Shown here in pieces: positions 26,180 through 34,568 of a DNA stretch of 64,000 bases (positions within the stretch are counted from its first letter, which is position 1; each line of letters opens with the position of its first letter). The stretch comes from Nocardia mikamii NBRC 108933 (GTDB lineage: Bacteria; Actinomycetota; Actinomycetes; Mycobacteriales; Mycobacteriaceae), in assembly GCF_001613505.1 (NCBI RefSeq), contig NZ_BDCM01000012.1:558001-622000 (forward strand), given 5' to 3'. The position numbers and the translations under genes are program-made. The notes under the pieces were generated by a model. The model saw only the letters and a program-made list of their open reading frames with translations. It was not told where the DNA came from and made no database searches.

Positions 26180-26860
26180 GTGCCACGGATCCCTGCGACC
26201 GAACGACGCAACGACCTCGTCAACGCAGCCATCCAGGTGATCGCCACCCACGGCGTCGACGGCGCCACCACCCGCCGTATCGCCGAACAAGCCGATGCAC
26301 CGCTGGCGACCCTGCACTACTGCTTCGACTCCAAGGAGGTTCTGTTCGCGGCGGTGTTCGAGCGAGTAGCCGCCCGGTACCAAGAGGTGATCGTCGGCAG
26401 CGACGTGCACGGCGATGTGACGACCACCGCCAGGGAACTGCTGCGTGGAATCATGGGCTGGTATTTGGATTCGAAGGAATTCAGCGCCGCAACCATCGAG
26501 CTCATCAGCTGGGCACAACGTCAAGAGGGAAACCCCGCAAGCATCGTCTACAACCAGGCCTATGCCGTCCTGCGCTCCATCCTCGGAGAGGCGAACAGCG
26601 ACGGGGCGCTGTCCGCCGAGACGATCGATGACATCAGCTATGTCGTCGCCGCGCTCTCCGACGGATTCGCGCTCAACTGCCTCCACTTCGGCACTCCCGA
26701 GGAAGAAGCCCGGCGAATGGAGTTGAGCATCGCCGTCCTCGACTCGTGGCTGGCCGCGAAGCTCGCGCCGCCGGCCTCGGCCACGCCGCCGACCCCCGGA
26801 CCTGAGGTCGAGCAGAAGACCGGACTGAGCTCGTTGGTCTCCTGGGTGAACGTCGGCTGA
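26180..26860 (+). CDS. TetR-family transcriptional regulator
   Basis: 226 residues. The N-terminal HTH is at about residues 10-55 (AAIQVIATHGVDGATTRRIA, LHYCFDSKEVLFAAVF), followed by a helical ligand domain and a Pro-rich tail. GTG at 26180 follows a strong AGGAGG site. It is divergent from the acyl-CoA ligase gene, and a GTCANNTGAC palindrome lies in the 177-base gap. By the usual rule for such pairs it would repress the ligase unit and be released by a pathway acid or CoA ester. The same palindrome at three other promoters suggests it may act on those too. Confidence 0.88.
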   Translation: MPRIPATERRNDLVNAAIQVIATHGVDGATTRRIAEQADAPLATLHYCFDSKEVLFAAVFERVAARYQEVIVGSDVHGDVTTTARELLRGIMGWYLDSKEFSAATIELISWAQRQEGNPASIVYNQAYAVLRSILGEANSDGALSAETIDDISYVVAALSDGFALNCLHFGTPEEEARRMELSIAVLDSWLAAKLAPPASATPPTPGPEVEQKTGLSSLVSWVNVG

Positions 26861-26917
26861 GAGCACCGATCGTCGCAGCCCTCGGCTACCACCGCCCGCT
26901 CGGCGTCTCCGGGCAGA

Positions 26918-26953
26918 CCGGGCCGGCGCCCCGAAAGGCTTGTGCCGGCCCGG
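26918..26953. terminator. Bidirectional hairpin between TetR and the GATase gene
   Basis: CCGGGCCGGC (26918-26927) and GCCGGCCCGG (26944-26953) form a perfect ten-base-pair stem with a 16-base loop. It sits in the 144-base gap between two convergent genes, as expected for a two-way terminator. No T-tract is present. Confidence 0.55.
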
Positions 26954-27004
26954 CATTCCGCTTGCGACAGAAGGCGTGCTGTCCATAATCCGACGCCGCA
27001 GGGT

Positions 27005-27796
27005 CTAGCTGGGCCGGCCGACGCACAGCCGCTCGGCCGCTGCTCCGACGACCCAACTCAGTGCCCGGTCGTCCCGCTCCATCCACTCCGGATGCCATTG
27101 CACCCCCAGCACGGGAGCACCGGGGAGCTCGATCGATTCCACGACGCCGTCCACGGTCCGGCCCGTGACCACCAAGCCGTCGCCGCATTCGTCGACGGCT
27201 TGGTGATGCCAGGAGTTGGTGACGGCGTGGTCTCCGAAGAGGGCCTGCGCGATCGATCCGGGCTGGAACGACACCACATGATCGGGGCCACCGTCGGTGA
27301 GCGCGGACCGCTCCGACAGATGCTGTACCGGTCCGGCCGGGAGATCGGGGATCAGCGTGCCACCTCGCGCCACATTCAGAATCTGCAGGCCGCGGCACAC
27401 CCCGAGCACCGGGGTATCGCTCTCGATCGCCGCGCGCACGAGCGCCGATTCGTAGGCGTCCCGTTCAGGGTCGTGCACCATCGGATCCGACCGCGCATCG
27501 ATCGCACGCACCACCGACAGATCACCGCCCCAGCAACCGGGATGCACGTCCTGCCCGCCAGTGATGACCACTCCGCTCAGCCAATGGCAGGCCGCGACAG
27601 GGTCGGCGTCGTAGGGCAGTAACACCGGGATCCCGCCCGCACGCGCGATGCGGTCCGAGAAGTCGGACATGAACGCGTCGGTGAGACGGTCCGCGTATCG
27701 GGAGTCCAGCCCGTTGATCAGTCCCAACCGGAACCGTCGGCCGGTGATGCCGATGAGCGGTCGCACGGCGGTCGCGGTCTCGCGTACCGCGGTCAC
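27005..27796 (-). CDS. Class I GATase-like gamma-glutamyl hydrolase (PuuD-like)
   Basis: 263 residues. The nucleophile is Cys134 in GVCRGLQ; the catalytic His-Glu is QWHPEW near the C-terminus; the start TGRRFRLG and GGQDVHPG follow the gamma-glutamyl-GABA hydrolase pattern. It would release glutamate from a gamma-glutamylated product. GTG at 27796 overlaps the stop of the glutamine-synthetase-like gene in a GTGA; an ATG at 27826 is also in frame. The coupling to a glutamine-synthetase-like protein is the layout of the Puu pathway and of the aniline and isopropylamine routes, where an amine is first tagged with glutamate. Confidence 0.85.
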   Translation of the reverse strand: MTAVRETATAVRPLIGITGRRFRLGLINGLDSRYADRLTDAFMSDFSDRIARAGGIPVLLPYDADPVAACHWLSGVVITGGQDVHPGCWGGDLSVVRAIDARSDPMVHDPERDAYESALVRAAIESDTPVLGVCRGLQILNVARGGTLIPDLPAGPVQHLSERSALTDGGPDHVVSFQPGSIAQALFGDHAVTNSWHHQAVDECGDGLVVTGRTVDGVVESIELPGAPVLGVQWHPEWMERDDRALSWVVGAAAERLCVGRPS

Positions 27797-29160
27797 GGGA
27801 ACTCGAAGTAGCGCGCGGACTCCCATTCCGAGAGTTCAGCGAACGGGTCACCGCCGCCGGTGTGGAATTGCATCCACTCCCATCGTCGGGTTCCGATCCA
27901 GTAGTCGATGAACTCGTCGCCGAGCAGTTCGCGGAGAAGGGGGTCCGCATCGAGGGCGTCGGCCGCCTTGGTAATGGTGTCCGGCAGGCGCTTGATTCCT
28001 GGCGGCATGCACCAGGCCATGTCGGATACAGGCTCCGGGGGCTCGATTTCGCGCTCGAGTCCGGCGATCACACCGGCCAGCACCCCCGCGGTCGCGAGAT
28101 AGAGGTTCGCGTCGGCACCCGGGAGACGATACTCGAGCCGGGCGTAGGTACGGTGCCCGCACACGGCACGGACAGCGGTGGTCTTGTTGCTGATGCCCCA
28201 GCTCACGGTGACCGGCGGACCGCTGAGATCCACCAGCCGCCGGTAGGAAATGATCTGCGGCAACACGATCGAGGTGTTGCCCTCCAGCGTCGCGAGCAGT
28301 CCGCCGATAACGTGGCGCATCGTCTCCGAGGGACCGCCCTCGGCGTAGAACGCGTTCACGCCGTCGCGCTGCAGCGAGAGGTTGATGTGCGACGCCTGTC
28401 CGTATCCTGCGGTGGGTTTGGCCATGAACGTGACCGAATGTCCCTGCTCGAATGCGACTTCACGCATCACCTGCCGCGCCCGCGCCCAGGCATCGCACAC
28501 CGCAATCGGTTCGCCCGGAACAAGATTGAGCTCCACCTGCCCGGCGGCATCCTCATCGCTCCACGCCTCCCACTCGATCCCGAGTTCGTCGAGGCGCCGC
28601 GACACCGCCGTCATGTAGTCGATCCAGTCCTTCGACTTCGCGAGGTGGTAGGCGGTGCCCGCAGTCCCGCCGAGGGGAGTCAGATCGCGGTAGCCCTTGG
28701 CCCGTGCATCATGGATCGATTCCTCGAACAGGGTCGCCTCGATCTCGACGGCGATGGTCGCGATGTATCCCGACGTCGCCAACCGATCGACCATCTTGCG
28801 CAGCAGATTTCGCGGACAGATGGGTACCGGCGTGCCGTCTTTCAGCCAGTAGTCACCGATCACCGATTCCAGCCCCGGCTCCCACTCGACCAGCGTCGCC
28901 ATATCGGGTTTGAAGCTGACATCGTCGAGATGACCGCGCCACCCCGGATAGGCGAAGCCCATGCTGGGGGCATTGCCGAGGTCGAGGCCGAACAGCAGGT
29001 CGGCGAAATTGAATCCCGCCGGAGCGCTCGAATCGAACTTCTTCGGGGAGACGTTCTTACCGAGGAAGCATCCCTCGTGGTTGGTGGCCTCGAGCCGCAC
29101 GGCCCGGACGTCGCGGCCGCGGACACCGAATTCCGAAGCAGCGGTGGAGATTTCAGACAT
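27793..29160 (-). CDS. Glutamine synthetase-family gamma-glutamyl-amine ligase (PuuA-like)
   Basis: 455 residues. Glutamine synthetase features are VEIEATLFE, EDAAGQVELNL, FMAKPTAGYGQASHINLSL and the late YARLEYRLPGADANLYLA. The divergence from true GlnA fits enzymes that couple glutamate to an organic amine with ATP. It is coupled downstream to the class I hydrolase and overlaps the SCP2-like gene by eight bases. A DAO-type oxidase related to PuuB lies at 32674-34020 on the other strand, completing tagging, oxidation and release. The real amine is unknown. Confidence 0.86.
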   Translation of the reverse strand: MSEISTAASEFGVRGRDVRAVRLEATNHEGCFLGKNVSPKKFDSSAPAGFNFADLLFGLDLGNAPSMGFAYPGWRGHLDDVSFKPDMATLVEWEPGLESVIGDYWLKDGTPVPICPRNLLRKMVDRLATSGYIATIAVEIEATLFEESIHDARAKGYRDLTPLGGTAGTAYHLAKSKDWIDYMTAVSRRLDELGIEWEAWSDEDAAGQVELNLVPGEPIAVCDAWARARQVMREVAFEQGHSVTFMAKPTAGYGQASHINLSLQRDGVNAFYAEGGPSETMRHVIGGLLATLEGNTSIVLPQIISYRRLVDLSGPPVTVSWGISNKTTAVRAVCGHRTYARLEYRLPGADANLYLATAGVLAGVIAGLEREIEPPEPVSDMAWCMPPGIKRLPDTITKAADALDADPLLRELLGDEFIDYWIGTRRWEWMQFHTGGGDPFAELSEWESARYFEFP

Positions 29161-29821
29161 CGAAACGAGCCTTCCACGATGCGCCGATCATGACGGACAG
29201 CTGAGAGAGGGTGCCTTGGACCCCGAGGGCACCGGTAGCGAGGGTCGCGAACAGATCGTCGGCACCGGAGAAGACGCCGGCCAGCGTGTCGGGCGCGCCG
29301 GCGATCACATAGTGGGTCTCCCCCTCACCGCAGACAGCCTGTTCCACTCCCTCGGGCCCCTCGGTGACAGCAATGAGGACGTCCGGGACGCCGGGCACCG
29401 AACGCGATACGGTCCAGAAGTGCTCGGCGGCTGTGCGCCAATCGGGTAGCGGCGGGCTCAACGCAGTCAAGGCGTCGGCGGCCGGTTCCTGGTCACCGAT
29501 CGGGTCGCCGACCGGGGCGAACCTTGCGTTCAGGTCGACGGTGGCGATGGCGTCGGCGTCGTTCAGGGCCCCGCTCGACACCTCGACGACCCCGTCACCG
29601 TCGAAGACGATCGTCGCGGATTGCGGCGTGTCGTGTGAGCGGATCGCCACCGTCGCAGCGGCTCGCCGCAGCGCCGGCAAGGCGTGGCCGGCGCGGGCGG
29701 AATCTCGCAACGTCCGGCCGATCAGCCGGACGATCGGTGTGGCGTCCTCCTCGATCCGTATGTCGATACCTCCGGCCGCGGCGGCGCTCGGCACCACGCG
29801 GTCGATCGTGGTTTCGGTCAT
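29153..29821 (-). CDS. SCP2-like domain protein of unknown function
   Basis: 222 residues. The C-terminal third, HYVIAGAPDTLAGVFSGADD followed by a GALGVQGTLSQLSVMIG segment, reads like an SCP2/sterol-carrier-type domain, and an earlier segment (SATIVFDGDGVVEVSSG) may be a second half. Such domains bind hydrophobic ligands. ATG at 29821 has AAAGGA nine bases upstream; the frame further upstream has no start signals. It leads the unit with the glutamine-synthetase-like protein and the hydrolase, overlapping the former by eight bases, so it may present a hydrophobic amine or its adduct. Family call is tentative. Confidence 0.6.
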   Translation of the reverse strand: MTETTIDRVVPSAAAAGGIDIRIEEDATPIVRLIGRTLRDSARAGHALPALRRAAATVAIRSHDTPQSATIVFDGDGVVEVSSGALNDADAIATVDLNARFAPVGDPIGDQEPAADALTALSPPLPDWRTAAEHFWTVSRSVPGVPDVLIAVTEGPEGVEQAVCGEGETHYVIAGAPDTLAGVFSGADDLFATLATGALGVQGTLSQLSVMIGASWKARFDV

Positions 29822-29909
29822 CTTCCAGTCCTTTCGACTCCGCGAGATCGTGTGGCGCGCGCTGCTGCAGACCTCGAATAGAACGTGACCGTCATAGTCT
29901 GTTGTCTGG

Positions 29910-29925
29910 GTCACGTGACTATGAT
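29910..29925 (+). promoter_or_regulatory. GTCANNTGAC operator against the -10 of the esterase promoter
   Basis: GTCACGTGAC (29910-29919, perfect palindrome) directly precedes TATGAT (29920-29925), a near-ideal -10. Transcription would begin near 29932, about 40 bases before the esterase ATG. The site lies in the 151-base gap between the divergent SCP2-like and esterase genes and could act on both. Confidence 0.65.
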
Positions 29926-29972
29926 CGTGAGGCACAGGTCACTCGTTGTCAAACACTCGAATAGGAACGCCG

Positions 29973-30968
29973 ATGCACATATCGCCACCCACGTACTGGG
30001 AACTGCTGGATGCAGACGCACAAATGGCTGCGCGGGCCATTGCGGCCGCACTCCCGAAGCCGCTCCGTGAGCTCGGACCCGAAACCGCCCGGGAGCTCCT
30101 GGCGACACCACCGCAGCCACAGCCCATGAACACCGTCGGTAGCGTCGAGAATCGCGAAATTCCCTCCAGAGCAGGAACTTTGGCCGCGCGGATATATCGG
30201 GATACCGCCGCGACGGACGCCCCCGCTCTGCTCTACATGCACGGTGGCGGGTTCATCCTCGGCACTCTGGACGGCGTCGATGAGCTCTGCCGGGTCATCG
30301 CGGCTCGTTCGGGTTTCGTCGTCGTCTCACTGGCCTATCGGCTGGCTCCCGAGAATCCGTATCCCGCGGCGCTCGACGACTGCCTCGACACCTACTTGTG
30401 GCTCCGCGAGCATGCGCGCGACCTCGGCATCGAGCCCGACTTCATCGCGGTGGGCGGCGATTCCGCGGGCGGGGCCCTCGCGGCCGGACTCTGCCTTGCG
30501 CTCCGCGACAGCGAGCAGCCGCTGCCGATGTCGCAGGTGCTGGCATACCCGCCGGTCGATGACTCCTTCGCCACCTCGTCGTGGACAGAGTTCGCCGACG
30601 CGCCGCTGCTGACCAGCGCAGACGCCAAATGGCTCATCGAGCAGTACCGCGGCTACGACTACCGGGACCATACCGACCCGCTGGCCGCACCGATGCGCGC
30701 GAAGTCGCTCCACGGCTTGCCGCCGGCATTGATTCTCACCGCGGAAGTCGACCCGATCCGCGACGATGCGGAGGCCTACGCCGCGCGTTTGCGCCGGAAC
30801 GGCGTTGCGGTCACGACGATCCGCTACCCGGGCGTGTTCCACGGATTCTTCACCGAAGTGGGCGTCTTCGCGAAGACGGAACAGGCCATCGAGGACGTGT
30901 GCGCGTACCTGCGCGGCTGGGCTCGACGGCAGCACAACGGGGGCACACTTCCGAACATTGTCATTTGA
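29973..30968 (+). CDS. Hormone-sensitive-lipase-family alpha/beta hydrolase
   Basis: 331 residues. The oxyanion motif HGGGF is followed by the nucleophile elbow GGDSAGG, an acid in EVDPIRDD and the His of VFHGFF: all three catalytic residues are present. It hydrolyses carboxylic esters or lactones in the cytosol. ATG at 29973 has AGGA eight bases upstream; a TTG at 29946 is less likely. It is divergent from the SCP2/GS/GATase unit and precedes the MFS gene. If the BVMO-like enzyme makes an ester, this enzyme would split it; that link is inference, but both genes carry the same operator type. Confidence 0.88.
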   Translation: MHISPPTYWELLDADAQMAARAIAAALPKPLRELGPETARELLATPPQPQPMNTVGSVENREIPSRAGTLAARIYRDTAATDAPALLYMHGGGFILGTLDGVDELCRVIAARSGFVVVSLAYRLAPENPYPAALDDCLDTYLWLREHARDLGIEPDFIAVGGDSAGGALAAGLCLALRDSEQPLPMSQVLAYPPVDDSFATSSWTEFADAPLLTSADAKWLIEQYRGYDYRDHTDPLAAPMRAKSLHGLPPALILTAEVDPIRDDAEAYAARLRRNGVAVTTIRYPGVFHGFFTEVGVFAKTEQAIEDVCAYLRGWARRQHNGGTLPNIVI

Positions 30969-30980
30969 TCAACTAGAAAA

Positions 30981-31000
30981 CTGGCAGGTGGAGCTGCCAG
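30981..31000 (+). terminator. Hairpin after the esterase gene
   Basis: CTGGCAG (30981-30987) and CTGCCAG (30994-31000) form a perfect seven-base-pair stem with a six-base loop, twelve bases after the esterase stop. No T-run follows, so partial termination before the MFS promoter is likely rather than certain. Confidence 0.45.
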
Positions 31001-31046
31001 ACAACCAGCAGACCGCCCTTTATTTGCGAAGAGTTGGTCAAATACC

Positions 31047-31076
31047 TTGATCACATGACTACGTTCCTTCTACCGT
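31047..31076 (+). promoter_or_regulatory. Promoter of the MFS-oxidase unit with overlapping operator
   Basis: TTGATC (31047-31052) and TACCGT (31071-31076) are spaced by 18 bases. The imperfect palindrome ATCACATGAC (31050-31059) overlaps the -35 and spacer; it is also followed directly by TACGTT (31060-31065), repeating the palindrome plus -10 layout of the other three sites. Either -10 choice puts a bound regulator on the promoter. Confidence 0.5.
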
Positions 31077-31155
31077 ATGGCGCGGATCACAACTCGGCGC
31101 GGTGACTGCCCGCAAGTGCGCGGATGAGGCCGCCGGTTTCTACGGAGAACGAACC

Positions 31156-32625
31156 ATGACTGAGATCAATGAAACGACCGGCCCCGGCCGGAATTCGACC
31201 GCCGGGGCTACCCCGCCGAGAGGGGTGCTGATCGGAGTCGGCGCCCTGCTGGTCACCCTGACCAACGCGATCATCTTCGTCCTGCCGCCGCTGCTGCCGA
31301 TCATTCAGGCGCAGTACGGACTCGCCACGGTCTCCGAAACCACATGGATCTACACCGTTCTCACGCTCGGCGGCGGGGCCGGCTTCATTCTGCTGCCGCG
31401 GCTCGCCGACGTATTCGGCGACCGTAACGCGACCGTGTTCGCCGCCGGATGCCTCACGCTGGGAGCGCTCGTCCCCGCCCTCGGCGATTCGTACCCCGCC
31501 CTTCTTATCGGTGCCGCCCTGATGGGGATCGGCGGGGCAGCTCAGCTGCTGCCCTTGGGATTTCTGCGACGGAACCTGGCCGACAACGGAGTCGCGACGG
31601 CAGTCAAGGTTCTGGTTGTCGCCACCGGGATAGGCATCGTCGTCGGCATGATCGGCGGCGGCCTGATCGTCGAGAACCTGTCCCTGCGTAGCTTCTTCTG
31701 CATCCTCACTGCCGCCTTCGCGGCGACGACGGTCGTGTCGTTCGTCGTCATCCCACACTCGCCGCCCGCGGAGCCTTCCGGTCGGATCGGCGCGCTGGGT
31801 ACGGTGTGGATGATCGCGTGGGTGGCCGCTCTGCTGCTGGCTTTGACCCAAGGATTGGTGTGGGGTGCCGGGGCGCTCATCCCCCTGGCCGCGGGTGTCG
31901 TCGGTGGCGCCGTGTGGGTGCGCGTCGAACGTAGATCCTCGGCAGCGGTATTCGACGTCGCCATGCTGAAAGCGCCCTTCGTCGCCGCGGCAAGTGTGTC
32001 GATCACCTTGTTCGCCGCAGTGAACGCGGCATTCCTGTTGCTGCTCAGCACCTACAGCCAGGTCGATCCCGATTCTCTCGCCCCCTCGGACGCGTATGGG
32101 CTCGGACTCTCCGCGCTGCACACCGGACTACTCATGGTGCCGTTCGCCGTGCTGTTCCGGGTCGGAGGCCGCGTGGCCGAGGGGCCGATCGCCAAGGGAC
32201 ACGCCGCCCGTATCTTCGTGGTCGGAGCACTCGTCTGTGTCGCCGGACTCGCCTGGCTGGCGCTCGCCCACGACCGCCCGTGGCAGTACCTCGTGGGCGC
32301 CGGCGTCGTCGGACTGGGCTGCAGCATGGGCTACGCCGCGGGCTTCACCGTGGTGCAGATCGCGGTACCCGAAGAGAAGGCCGGAATGGCCGCCGGCGTC
32401 GCGGGTACGTCCATGGCTGTCGGTTTCGCGTTCGGCACGGCACTGATCACCGGTGTCCTCAGCGCTTCAGTCGTTCACGTTCTCGGAACGGACGTCGGTG
32501 TCGCACGAGAGAGCTTGTACGGCACGAGTTACTGGATCTCGGCCGCCTTCGCTGCACTTGTTCCGGTGACTGTCCTGATCTCCCGTGCCCGTGCTCGCCG
32601 ACGCGCCGCAGTCGCCGTGGCCTGA
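31156..32625 (+). CDS. MFS transporter
   Basis: 489 residues with about fourteen hydrophobic segments, beginning VLIGVGALLVTLTNAIIFVL after a short Ser/Thr-rich cytosolic start. The loop after the second segment (LPRLADVFGDRNATVF) is the MFS signature region. ATG at 31156 has GGAGAACG upstream. It is followed after 48 bases by a PuuB-like oxidase, so import of the amine substrate or of a related compound is the likely job; drug-proton antiporters look similar, so export is possible. Controlled by a GTCANNTGAC-type promoter. Confidence 0.85.
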   Translation: MTEINETTGPGRNSTAGATPPRGVLIGVGALLVTLTNAIIFVLPPLLPIIQAQYGLATVSETTWIYTVLTLGGGAGFILLPRLADVFGDRNATVFAAGCLTLGALVPALGDSYPALLIGAALMGIGGAAQLLPLGFLRRNLADNGVATAVKVLVVATGIGIVVGMIGGGLIVENLSLRSFFCILTAAFAATTVVSFVVIPHSPPAEPSGRIGALGTVWMIAWVAALLLALTQGLVWGAGALIPLAAGVVGGAVWVRVERRSSAAVFDVAMLKAPFVAAASVSITLFAAVNAAFLLLLSTYSQVDPDSLAPSDAYGLGLSALHTGLLMVPFAVLFRVGGRVAEGPIAKGHAARIFVVGALVCVAGLAWLALAHDRPWQYLVGAGVVGLGCSMGYAAGFTVVQIAVPEEKAGMAAGVAGTSMAVGFAFGTALITGVLSASVVHVLGTDVGVARESLYGTSYWISAAFAALVPVTVLISRARARRRAAVAVA

Positions 32626-32673
32626 ACGCCGAACACTTCCGACCATGACGGTTCCGAAACGAGGATCAGCGAA

Positions 32674-34020
32674 ATGAACACGGACAACGTGGAATACATC
32701 ACCTTCACCGGGTGGATCGAACCGCCCGACGATGTCCGCCCGGAATTGACCGACGACATCACCTGCGCGGTAGCAGTCGTGGGCGGCGGCTTGAACGGGA
32801 TGTCGACGGCGTTGCGGCTGGCCGAGCGTGGCCGGGACGTGGTCTTGCTGGAAGCCGAATTCTGCGGGCACGGAGCCAGTTCCCGCAATGCGGGCCAACT
32901 GCCGGGTGCCCCCGGAGGCGACATCCAGCTTCTGAATTTCCTCTACCCGAAGAAGCTGCCGCACGTCGTGCGGTTCGCGGATCACGCCGAGCATCACGTC
33001 GAAGATCTGATCAGGGCGTACGACATCGAGTGTGAGTTCGAAGCGACCGGCAATGTCGCAGTGGCGGTTTCGCGAGGACAGCTGGGACGCGCGCGCCGCG
33101 TGGCCAGGATTCTGCAGCGGGCCGGCGCCAAGGCGGAGTTCGGTACGAGCACGGAGTTGGGCATCCCTCGCGGATTTCTCGGCGGGATGCGCGAGGCCAC
33201 CGGCGGAACGATGAATCCGGGAGAGTTCACCAGGGGTGTGCGGCGAGCCGTCCTTTCCTCCAGCGCACGGGTTTTCGAACAGACCCGGGTCGCCGATGTC
33301 ACGCGAGAAGGCAAGCACGCCGTCATCCGTACGCCCGGCGGTGTGGTGCGCGCCGACACGGTCGTCCTCGCGACGAATGCGTACGGCGGCGAGTTGGCAA
33401 TCACCCCCAAGCACCTGTCCGCGCCCATCTGGGTGGTCGAGGTGGAGACCGAGCCGATCGACCCCGCTCGTCTGGCCGCGCTGGGGTGGACCAGCCGCGC
33501 CGGACTGATCACCCAGCACAACTTGATGGAGAACTACCGGCTCACCCCGCGCAACACAATCGTTTTCGGTGTTCGCCGGATCGAACGAGGAAAGCCTGGC
33601 CCGCTGCCCACCAAGCAACCGGATCCAGGGCTCGTCGCCGAACTGGCCCACGCCTTCGCCACACGATTCCCGGCACTGTCCGACGTCGCGGTCGCTCGGG
33701 CGTGGGGAGGCTGGATCGCAATCACCTCCTCGTGGCTGCCACTCGCCGGTCGGATCGACGACAACATCCTCTACTCGATCGCCTGCAACGGCCACGGATT
33801 GGCCCAGGCGCCCTACCTCGGATCGCTGATGGCGGACCTGATCATCGACGGGAAGCCGCACGAGGATCTGCAGGCGCTGTGGCAGCAAAAGCCGAAGTTC
33901 CCACCCCCGATGATGATGGGCCCGTGGGGATTACGCACCATCTGGGCCGTCGATCGGTTCAACGATCTAGTGAACGGGAGCCGACGTAACGCAAGGCGGG
34001 GCTCCACACCGGTGAGCTGA
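32674..34020 (+). CDS. DAO-family FAD oxidoreductase, gamma-glutamylputrescine oxidase-like
   Basis: 448 residues. FAD-binding start VAVVGGGLNGMSTALRLAER at about residues 32-51, then FCGHGASSRNAGQL, close to the GASGRNGG of PuuB-type oxidases, and a closing SIACNGHGLAQAPYLGS. It would oxidise the amine carbon of a gamma-glutamylated substrate to an aldehyde with release of ammonia and peroxide. Together with the glutamine-synthetase-like protein, class I hydrolase and ALDH it completes a Puu-like route. It lies 48 bases after the MFS gene. Similar sequences also include sarcosine and other N-methyl oxidases. Confidence 0.82.
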   Translation: MNTDNVEYITFTGWIEPPDDVRPELTDDITCAVAVVGGGLNGMSTALRLAERGRDVVLLEAEFCGHGASSRNAGQLPGAPGGDIQLLNFLYPKKLPHVVRFADHAEHHVEDLIRAYDIECEFEATGNVAVAVSRGQLGRARRVARILQRAGAKAEFGTSTELGIPRGFLGGMREATGGTMNPGEFTRGVRRAVLSSSARVFEQTRVADVTREGKHAVIRTPGGVVRADTVVLATNAYGGELAITPKHLSAPIWVVEVETEPIDPARLAALGWTSRAGLITQHNLMENYRLTPRNTIVFGVRRIERGKPGPLPTKQPDPGLVAELAHAFATRFPALSDVAVARAWGGWIAITSSWLPLAGRIDDNILYSIACNGHGLAQAPYLGSLMADLIIDGKPHEDLQALWQQKPKFPPPMMMGPWGLRTIWAVDRFNDLVNGSRRNARRGSTPVS

Positions 34021-34423
34021 GCGAGCGCAACAAGGGCCCAGTTCATAGGCCCGCGATAGAGCGGTCCGGTTCGCGGCTGCCGACTGCCGGCAGGCGGCCA
34101 GCCCTTTCCGTGCGTCCGCGCCCACTCAGCCGGCGTCGCTGCGGACTCTCCGACGTCCGGCCGAGTGGGCCTCGGCTCTATCCCCCTGGAAGGCGACGTA
34201 AACGCTTTCGAGTGGTTGCCATGCTCGTTTGCAAATCTGAACCGTCACGGCCAGCATGCCCCTGCGACCAAGCGATCCACCGGCCCCCACCATCCGCCCG
34301 ATCTCGACACCTGACGATGGACCAACCAGGAGTAGCTAGCTCAACGAAGCATCCACCCAACGACAGGAGCGCCTACCGAACCCAATGACCACGGAAAACA
34401 CATTTGTCACACCTGCGTCAAAA
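34021..34423. other. Non-coding stretch between the oxidase gene and the tRNA-flank repeat
   Basis: No frame here carries a recognisable family or start site. Apart from the inverted repeat at 34120-34170 I see only lower-GC, unstructured sequence, as is usual beside tRNA genes that served as insertion points. Confidence 0.5.
34120..34170. repeat. Long inverted repeat downstream of the oxidase gene
   Basis: GCCCACTC (34120-34127) and GAGTGGGC (34163-34170) form a perfect outer stem, and inner CCGG and GTCG/CGAC blocks add imperfect pairing. It lies 100 bases after the oxidase stop and could terminate transcription, though no T-tract follows. Confidence 0.5.
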
Positions 34424-34568
34424 GGCACAAAACACCCAGCTCGGTTCGAAACAGGAAAACGTCCATATTTCCGCAGATCAGACGGCTGCACAGGCCAAAA
34501 GCCAACCCGGACACAACGAAGGGGCAGAACCCAGAAAGGGCTCTGACCAGACAGTATAAGAATTGTGG
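34424..34568 (+). repeat. tRNA-Val(CAC) 3'-flank sequence (copy B)
   Basis: Collinear with 14226-14369. On the minus strand, which is the tRNA direction, it contains the hairpin CAGAGCCC/GGGTTCTG (34525-34545), probably the tRNA terminator. At its far end GTTTCGAACC-like sequence mimics a tRNA T-arm, so a truncated tRNA end may be embedded. The match to the other copy stops at the tRNA 3' end. Confidence 0.65.

Noticed and set aside
27796..27826. ATG at 27826 as start of the class I hydrolase
   Set aside because: It would overlap the upstream gene by 34 bases, while the GTG at 27796 gives the usual four-base coupling and loses no domain part.
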